A stretch of 64,000 nt of DNA from contig JAJUBI010000003.1 of assembly GCA_022419385.1 (NCBI GenBank), positions 992,001-1,056,000 of the forward strand. Reading direction: 5' to 3'. This document shows positions 57,290-64,000 of this stretch, in pieces (position 1 is the stretch's first letter; every line of letters starts with the position of its first letter). This DNA is from Paraconiothyrium sp. Pb-2020. Its lineage: Eukaryota > Ascomycota > Dothideomycetes > Pleosporales > Didymosphaeriaceae. A model generated the notes under the pieces. It ran no database searches. It saw only the letters and a program-made list of their open reading frames with translations, and was not told the origin of the DNA. Made by a program: the position numbers and the translations under genes.

Positions 57290-59111
57290 ATGGCAACACC
57301 GGCCAAAGAAGGCTCTCCCGACACCACCGCCCTCCCCAGACCCGCCGTCCAGCCCAGCAACGGCGACGCGCAGAACGGACCCCGTCGCTCCAGCTTCAAC
57401 TTCCTGCGTCGCAAGAGCTCCAGCGAAACCCGTGGCCGCAGCGTGTCCGGAGGCAAGATGAGCAAGAAACAGAAGGCGCTGGCCCAGGAAGAGGCCCTCC
57501 GCAGGCAGCGGGAAGCCGCGATGCGACAGCCTCCTCCGCGCCTTCCTAACCACTCGCCGCTACCCCAGATCGACCACTTCGGTGGAGACGACGCACGACC
57601 CGATTCCATTGCCATTGTCTCCAACAGGGCCGGCAACTACAGCCAAAACTTCAGCAGGCCCTCAATGGACCAAAAGACGATGCCGAACACGAACATCCAC
57701 GTGCCTGTACCGCCCATGCCCAGCGGTGCCTCGCCGTCGTACATGGACTTTGATCCCTACCCGCGCACCGAGAGCATGACCCACCGCGGCCGCTACAGCT
57801 ACGCAAGCAGCGCCGTCAGTACCATTGGCGTCAACAGCCCTCGTCGCGTGCGCAGGAGGAAGGACCCCACCCCCTTCAAGTGAGCATCATCACAGCTGTA
57901 TCGTACTTGCGACTAACTTGGACAGCATCCTCGTCATCGGCGCCAAGAGCTCTGGCAAGTCCTCCTTCATCGAGTTCCTCCGCACTGCCCTCGCCCTGCC
58001 CGCAAAGAAACGCCCGCACACCCCTTCTCCTCCTCCCTCGGCTGTTGCGCACGATTCGCCATTCACTTCGCAGTATCTCGAGACAGAAGTAGACAGCGAG
58101 CGCGTCGGCGTCACTCTGTGGGACTCTGAAGGTCTGGAAAAGAGTATAGTTGACTTCCAGCTGCCGTCGATTACCGCTTTCTTGGAGTCCAAGTTTGAGG
58201 ACACGTTTGGCGAGGAGCAAAAGGTCATCCGCGCGCCTGGCGTCAGAGACACACATATCCATTGCGCTTTCCTTATTCTGGATCCAGCTCGACTTGACGC
58301 TAACATCGCCGAGTCGAAGAAGCCCAACAGTAATGTTATTGGTGGTCTGAGCGAGACGCTCGATCTCAACGTACTCCGTGAGCTCAAAGGCAAGACAACG
58401 GTTATCCCTGTCATCAGCAAAGCCGACACAATAACTACAGCGCATATGCGCCACCTGAAGAAGCTGGTCTGGGATACCCTGAAGCGCGCAAAGTTAGACC
58501 CGCTGGAGGCGCTTCATCTCGACGAGACGGACGACGAAGGAGAATTCGACGAACACGACGAAGATGCGTATGTCCGCTCAGGCGATGACGGAGACTCGGA
58601 CATACTTAACAAGATCGTCGACAAGTCATCTTCAGACGAGGGATCTGATGCCTCGTCGCACCGCTCTGGGTCGCAATCGCCTCCAACCTCCCCACCAAGC
58701 GCAAAGAGGAATCACGGCAGAAAGGTGTCTGTTATGTCTGCCTCTATTGACAAAGAAGACCCCGAAGGCCCATTCTTGCCTTTGAGCATCATCTCTCCGG
58801 ATCTGTACGAACCTGAAGTCATTGGCCGCAAGTTCCCGTGGGGATTCGCCGATCCGTACAACGAGGAACACTGCGACTTTGTCCGCTTGAGGGAGAGTGT
58901 CTTCAGCGAATGGCGTGCGGAGCTCCGCGAGGCGAGCAAAGAGCAGTGGTATGAAGGCTGGAGGACGCAGCGGCTGCAGAAGGTGCCCGCTGGGCGAAGA
59001 GTCACGACGTCAGATGGACTAGCGAACAAGCAGCTCTCAGTACCTGCGCAGAACGGTCGTGCCGCCAGCGCCGGCCGTGAAGCACGCCAGCACCGAAGCA
59101 CGCCCTACTAG
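57290..59111 (+). CDS. Septin-like GTPase, AspE (group 5) type
   Basis: Two exons, 57290-57879 and 57926-59111, in phase, giving 591 residues. The intron (46 bases, GTGAGC to GGACAG with GACTAAC branch) splits the codon just before the P-loop. The N-terminal 190 residues are basic, Ser/Pro-rich and disordered. The GTPase domain has G1 GAKSSGKSS from 202, G3 DSEG at 263-266 and G4 SKAD at 361-364 (canonical AKAD). A long acidic, Ser-rich insertion (DETDDEGEFDEHDEDAYV, then DKSSSDEGSDASSHRSGSQS) interrupts the domain before the conserved end (YEPEVIGRKFPWGFADPYNE, then HCDFVRLRESVF). No strong C-terminal coiled coil is seen, unlike core septins. These traits fit the AspE-like septins of filamentous fungi, which do not enter the core heteropolymer stably but help organise it at septa and tips. 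The family call is firm and the AspE assignment probable. Confidence 0.87.
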
Positions 59112-60724
59112 ACGCGATACCCTCGAAGACGCACAGAAGTACGGCGCCGCTCACCTAAAACCACGTACGAGACGGGGAAAGAATGGCACTCTCGACCTCG
59201 TCCCTGAACGATACCCCACCCCACCATCCAAGATCTTTCATGTGTACCCTGTTTTGTTACTCGATATACCTCATACCCCACTATACTTCACCTCCTATGT
59301 CATCGGCAAGACTGGGACAACCCCTTTTTCTTGGTCGACGACATTGCATTACTTCTCTTTGTATCCGAGTATGCGCATACCCCTTCTGTTTCGAGTTGAT
59401 GCTCTTCGAAAAGGCTGGTCTGGAACACCTCATCTACGAGTTCACCCCGGCCAGGTTTACGCTGAGCGTAATAATGTTCGACATTACTTTGTTTCGTGCG
59501 GAGTGAAGATTCGGGCGGTCTGGAGTCGTTGTTGAACCTGTCGCATGTCACGCTAGCAGATATACCTTGTACCTACCTTATGCCGCGACTTGAATTGAAT
59601 TGAATCGAGCTGAATTGAAATTCCCGCTTAGGTTTGCCATGTTCTTGAACGAAGCACACCTTCTGGCCTAACCCACAGTAGAGCTTGGCCCTATACTTCC
59701 TTCCTTCCACTGTAGCGCAATTACGATCATCCGAGCTGAGACACGCCAGTCGATCCCACGTACCTAGGTAATCTCGCTCTCACGGGCATGCCGCGGGGCG
59801 CAAAAATTCTCCAGCCGTGCCGTGCGTGCATGGTCCCCCTGCGTCCGTATCCAACGGCCAGGCCAGGGTTCCGAGGGGATCCACTTACGCGAGGCGCGGG
59901 TGCGCGGTGTCACGTGAGATGTTCTTCCAGCTGTAGGGCTTCATATGAGCGGATGGTAGGTTAGGGTGGGGTGGGTGTGCTTGCGACTCGGGAGGTCGGA
60001 GAGCGGGCGATGCGCGGAGTGGAATGGAATGGAAGGGGTGTAAGTGGGAACCTTGTGTGAGGTACGTTATTCTGACGTGCTGCAGTGCCGGGCGGGGGTG
60101 CGTAACCTGTACATAGCTGAGGAAGATGATAGGAGCAGTGAATTTGATAGTGGAATGTGGGTAGGAGTGGGTTTTGAGACGCGGAGAGGACACCACGCCA
60201 AGCAAAGCACTATGAGGAGTGGACATGGGAAGATGATGTTAGCTATTCTTTGATTATTATGTATGTGCTATAGCACTACGCCTCGGCCACAGGCGCACCG
60301 TCTCGCCTCGGTCTGGCTTCGTCAACGGTGCCGCAGTTCTTTCCCACTGAATCCATCTAATGATGCCGTTATATTCAACGCTGCGTCGCAGGCCAATGTA
60401 CCGGTGGTTCTTCCCCTTTCCCCCCTTTCCTCCAAAGACAACAACAAACAGGGTCGACGCGCGGGTCGGGGTATATAACACAGGAAACATGGGTAATCCA
60501 TGCGGGTATCGACCGTGCCGTGATATGCGATGCTACAAAAGAATGCGAAACAGCTGCCGACCCAAGAACGCCATGCGATGCGAAGGATAATGATGATCGC
60601 TAAAAAATTCGATAGGATGAAGTCGAGTATCGATCGCCTCCAGCGCGCAAAGAAAAAGGACTGTGTGGTGTATACTAGGGTCGAGCCGATATGGTGTCTG
60701 CTAAGGATGACTAGGAGGCGTCGT
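59112..60724. other. Intergenic between convergent genes, no gene seen
   Basis: 1.6 kb of 3' flanks. Holds small simple repeats: GAATT-type units at about 59590-59620 and GGAAT units at about 60020-60035. The open frame at 60322-60780 minus overlaps the 3' end of the next gene and has no support. Confidence 0.5.
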
Positions 60725-62531
60725 TCAGGTAGTAGCCCGAATGTATACTGCCAAAGAGCTCGAAGGATCGATGGGGACATCTACCTCTGTCGTTTCCGGC
60801 CAGGTTTCGTGCGGTAGCGTGCCGTATAGCTTGCATTCATTCTCTTTCTCCCATTCCCTCCTCCAAATCTCCGATCTTAAGTCCCATTGGCGAGCCAACT
60901 TATTCCTCCTCGTCCGAATGATCATGTCTAGCTGGCTGCAGTCCTTAGTGTACTGCAATTCTTGTGCACTCTTATTTTTCTCATAATCTGTTTCCAACTG
61001 TTCCAACTCTGACTGCTGTTTTTGGAGTCTTAATCTGATATCCCTCTCTTGCTTGGCTCTGAGGACGTTGATAGCACTTTCATGTTTAGCGGGCAGCTTC
61101 TCCTGAGTGGTACGTTGACGCTCGAGTTTTCTGCGATCTTCGTCTGTCACCGTATACATAACTCCTTCATGTGCAGGATTTGGGCCTGAGCAGTAAGCTT
61201 CTATGTACTTTAAAGCTGTTGCGACATTCTGCGTCTCGACAGCGTGAGCATTGCGAAGATCGTGTTCCATCGTTAGCTGGAACTCGTCAAGCCGTTCAAG
61301 CTGTTGAACGTGCTGAATACGGTTAGAACTGTAGATCTAAACTTCAATGCCATGACGAACCTGTTTTGCTTTTTCGATCTTCGATGATTCTAGCGCAGCC
61401 TTGAGGCGCTCCAAGGTATGTCGGTGATTGGCTGACAGAGCTGTTCGTTGATTTGATTCAAATGCCGAGACTCGCCGAATTTGTTCCTTTTGTTCCACTC
61501 TCAATTTCTGGAAGGTCTCGCTTCCAAGAGCGGACCTAAATCGAGCTTCGTCTTCCTCGTTCAGTTCGTGGGTTGGCGTGGCTGGCACGGTGGATGGTTC
61601 GCTTACGAGCACATCCGTGTACAGAGCATGGGGCAGATCGACGTTTGAAAGCCCATTTTCACTGTAGCCAGAATCTCGCATCGATGTCGCGTCGGGCGAT
61701 GGCAAGATGCTCTCGGCTACAAGGTCCACTTCCGCGCTTGTCAGAACAATTCCCAATACGTCACGTGGTAACGGCTGTCCACAACAGGCTGGCGCAGCAC
61801 CATCTTTTCTTTCCAAAGCCTCTTGTACGTGTACTCGGATCGCATATTTTGAAAGTGAATGACCGCATTCGAGCTTTGGGCTTTGTGGATTGAAGTGATG
61901 ACCGAGGTGGGACCGAGAGGAACAGGCGCTGCGCAAGTAGTGAGACAGAGACTCAAACCAATGCATACCTTCAGACTGACCTTGAATCTTTCCTGAACAT
62001 GGAGAATAGCGCTGATGCGCGCTTTTGTTTCCTGGCATTTTGGCCTCGCACAGCGGAGATGCTGGACTGGAGTGATAAGGAATTTGAGAATCCCGAGGTG
62101 GAATGCCTATGTCGCATAGGCGATTGCGGGCTCTCCGGTATAGCATCGTTTCTGTCTAGCGAGAATGAGGCCCGGACGAGTGGCGGAGGCATGCGCGACA
62201 TAGGCGACTTGTCTCGAGAGCTACGGGACGGAAGCGAAGTGAAGGTAGTTGATTGGGTTTCGCCTGAGTGAACAGACATGGACCTGCGGTGCTCGCTCTG
62301 TAGCGACATGGTGGACAGCGCGGTCGATATATCAAGAACGGCGGGGCGAGGAATTAGGAACAGATCCGGGTCCTCGATGCCGCTTTCCTTTGCAGCGGCG
62401 GTGAGTAGTGAGTCGACATGCTCGTCGGTTTCGCCATCTTGAAGTCGAAGCGCTTCTGTGAAGTAGAGCCGGTCGTCGAAGATTGGCGCAGTCGTGAGGT
62501 CGGCGATATCATCGCCCTCCGCATCTGTCAT
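60725..62531 (-). CDS. Hypothetical coiled-coil protein with Cys/His cluster
   Basis: Three exons: 62531-61981, 61928-61361 and 61312-60725, in phase, giving 568 residues. I start at the ATG of MTDAEGDDIADLTTAPIFDD; the frame stays open upstream but has no ATG before a stop. Residues 1-183 are acidic, then Ser/Pro-rich and basic (KQKRASALFSMFRKDS). Exon 2 opens with a compact Cys/His cluster (ACSSRSHLGHHFNPQSPKLE, CGHSLSKYAI, then APACCGQPLPRD) that looks like a degenerate RING- or IBR-type zinc site of a kind seen in many fungal hypothetical proteins. The rest (about 285-530) is highly charged and helical, mostly coiled coil (RVEQKEQIRRVSAFE, then LQKQQSELEQLETDYEKNK). The function is unknown. 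The plan (disordered head, small zinc site, coiled-coil tail) suggests a scaffold or ubiquitin-related factor, but that is a guess. Confidence 0.75.
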
Positions 62532-64000
62532 GGCGCCTGCGCGCTCATAAGAATGGCTGGGAGAGGATCGGAATGGGTAGGCGCGGGCGAGGGGAGTCGC
62601 AGTGGTGGGCGGTTTGGCGAAGCTGCTGCGCACCGTGGCGAGAGGTGGTTTCGAGTTGCTTTTGGGCTGCAATTGTGTGGGATCAGAGAGATCAGACGAC
62701 GGGTGCGGTGGGAAAGACGAAAGTGGGTGGGCCAATGGGACCCTGGTCCTGCAACAGACAAGGGCTCAACCGCGGCTGCCACAGTTTAGATAGTCATGAT
62801 AGACTCCAGATGATGCGCACCGTGCCGCCGCCGGCTGCCGCGCCATGGACGGTTCATGGGCGGCGATAGCTCTGTGTACGCGCCGCCACAGTGCGCTACC
62901 TGCAGCCTGACCGTGGTCGCGCGCCCTTGTTCGCGCAGTTGGCCCTCAGATTGCGACGTCGAGGTCGTGCTCGTGACCTACATCCGCTGTGATGCATTCA
63001 CGCTAGCTCCGCGCCGGCGCTCTGTCAACCCAAGAATACCAGCGAGTGGAGCCAGCAGCGCCCTCACCGCTTGAGAGTGTGTAAGCATCCCTATGCTGGA
63101 GACCCCAGACGCACTCGGACAGACTCGCCGTGCCGCGCAAGAGCTTGGCCGTGCATGTCCGCCGTTGCCAAAACCTCCACCAGACGCACATAGCTGAGTC
63201 GTGAACCAACGGCCGTGGAAATGATCGAGGGGCGTCCGGAGATGAGCATGCGCTACTGGATGAGGTCACTCGAGAGATGCCATCCCGGTCGCTCGGACAC
63301 AAGCTCCCGCTGCCGCTAAGTCTCGGCTGCTGCTGTACATAGTACGCCAAACGACGGTTGACAAGGACCAGTCTTGATGTCGTCCTGTATGTCAGACGTC
63401 TGTTTGAGCAGGAGACGTCGCGCTGACTTGAACATATGCATCATCCTTCTCCATGCTCTACCCGTGGAGGCCTTCGCCCAGCAATGGCTCGATGCAAGGA
63501 GGAGGGATTCACTGCGCCCCCAACCTGCACCCGAGACATCGATATAACATCTACATCGAGTTGTGCTTTGTACTACCACGACCAAGGGTACCCTTCCTGG
63601 TGGTGTTGTGGGAAGACGAGGTGTGATAGCAAAACAACCATTCGCTCGTCGTTCGCTTGTTCAATTAACCGGCACCTCCAAACTTGCTCTGGCTTCGACG
63701 TGGCAGTGGTCAATGTATGTATATCGTGCTAGCATATATCTCAAGGTAGTCGAGTAGGTTGGTAGCCGAAAAAGCGAAAGGCGGTCTGTACCCTGCCAAC
63801 GCTCTCCTGCAGGCCAGGCGCTCGAGCCGTACGCACAACCCATGATGAGTGAGCCCAGGCGCAGGTCTAGCGAACTCGATGCTTCTTCAGCTATGTCGTA
63901 CAGACGCAATGCAGCCAAGCACCGGGCCTCGCTTTTCCAAAAGCAGCCCGCACCCGCATGCGGTATCTTGTGTTACCAGTTTCGCAAGCAGGAAAGTGGA
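62532..64000. other. Right flank, no gene seen
   Basis: Promoter side of the last gene, then about 1 kb with only short, unsupported frames on both strands. A gene cut by the right edge cannot be excluded. Confidence 0.45.

Noticed and set aside
60322..60780. 152-codon minus-strand frame
   Set aside because: Overlaps the 3' end of the coiled-coil gene and its downstream flank; no known content.
1..64000. tRNA genes
   Set aside because: I looked for GGTTCGA-type B boxes on both strands (for example near 31198 and 44425) but none had a fitting A box and foldable stems.

Overview
The window is nuclear DNA of a filamentous ascomycete (Pezizomycotina). The genes are compact and cut by short introns (about 45 to 240 bases) with GT/AG ends and CTAAC/CTAAT-like branch sites. 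They include a group-5 (AspE-type) septin, Zn2Cys6 and HeLo-like proteins, an AA11-type LPMO and an SWC3 subunit. Base composition is near 50% GC with no long AT-rich RIP blocks. A Dothideomycete is my best guess, but that is inference only. I see no tRNA, rRNA, CRISPR or intact transposon.

Layout, left to right. 1-2844: no gene seen. 2845-9166 (+): 6-phosphogluconolactonase and two disordered/coiled-coil proteins of unknown role. 11776-13173 (-): an F-box/LRR-like protein. 13503-15329 (-): a seven-exon Dal5/allantoate-type MFS permease. 16128-20120 (-): cohesin SMC1. 20455-22462 (-): a P450 with an atypical I-helix and a long C-terminal insertion. 24272-25496 (-): a secreted protein built from three ten-cysteine modules, made partly by exon-pair duplication. 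26026-27745 (-): folylpolyglutamate synthase with a possible mitochondrial leader. 29270-29911 (+): a small secreted protein. 30791-31410 (+): a broken class II aldolase relic. 32826-34016 (+): a Thr-rich secreted protein. 34951-37472 (+): a large multipass membrane protein. 38869-39999 (+): an AA11-type LPMO with an X278-like module. 41886-43891 (-): SWC3 of the SWR1 complex, with one apparent frameshift inside a 27-bp tandem duplication. 44473-45609 (+): a single-pass Cys-rich surface protein. 45948-48119 (-) and 48454-50268 (+): a divergent Zn2Cys6 regulator and DHA2 drug-efflux-type transporter sharing a 334-bp promoter that holds CGG/CCG palindromes. 50768-53523 (+): a HeLo-like N-terminal domain protein with an ankyrin-like segment and an acidic minisatellite tail. 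53906-55779 (-): a second, canonical P450. 57290-59111 (+): the AspE-type septin. 60725-62531 (-): a coiled-coil protein with a small Cys/His cluster.

Most genes are unrelated housekeeping or accessory genes. The one pair that looks functionally linked is regulator plus exporter at 45948-50268. The most unusual items are the modular Cys-rich secreted protein and the HeLo-like/ankyrin/minisatellite gene. Exon joins were worked out by hand from splice signals, reading phase and family resemblance; none was checked against transcripts.
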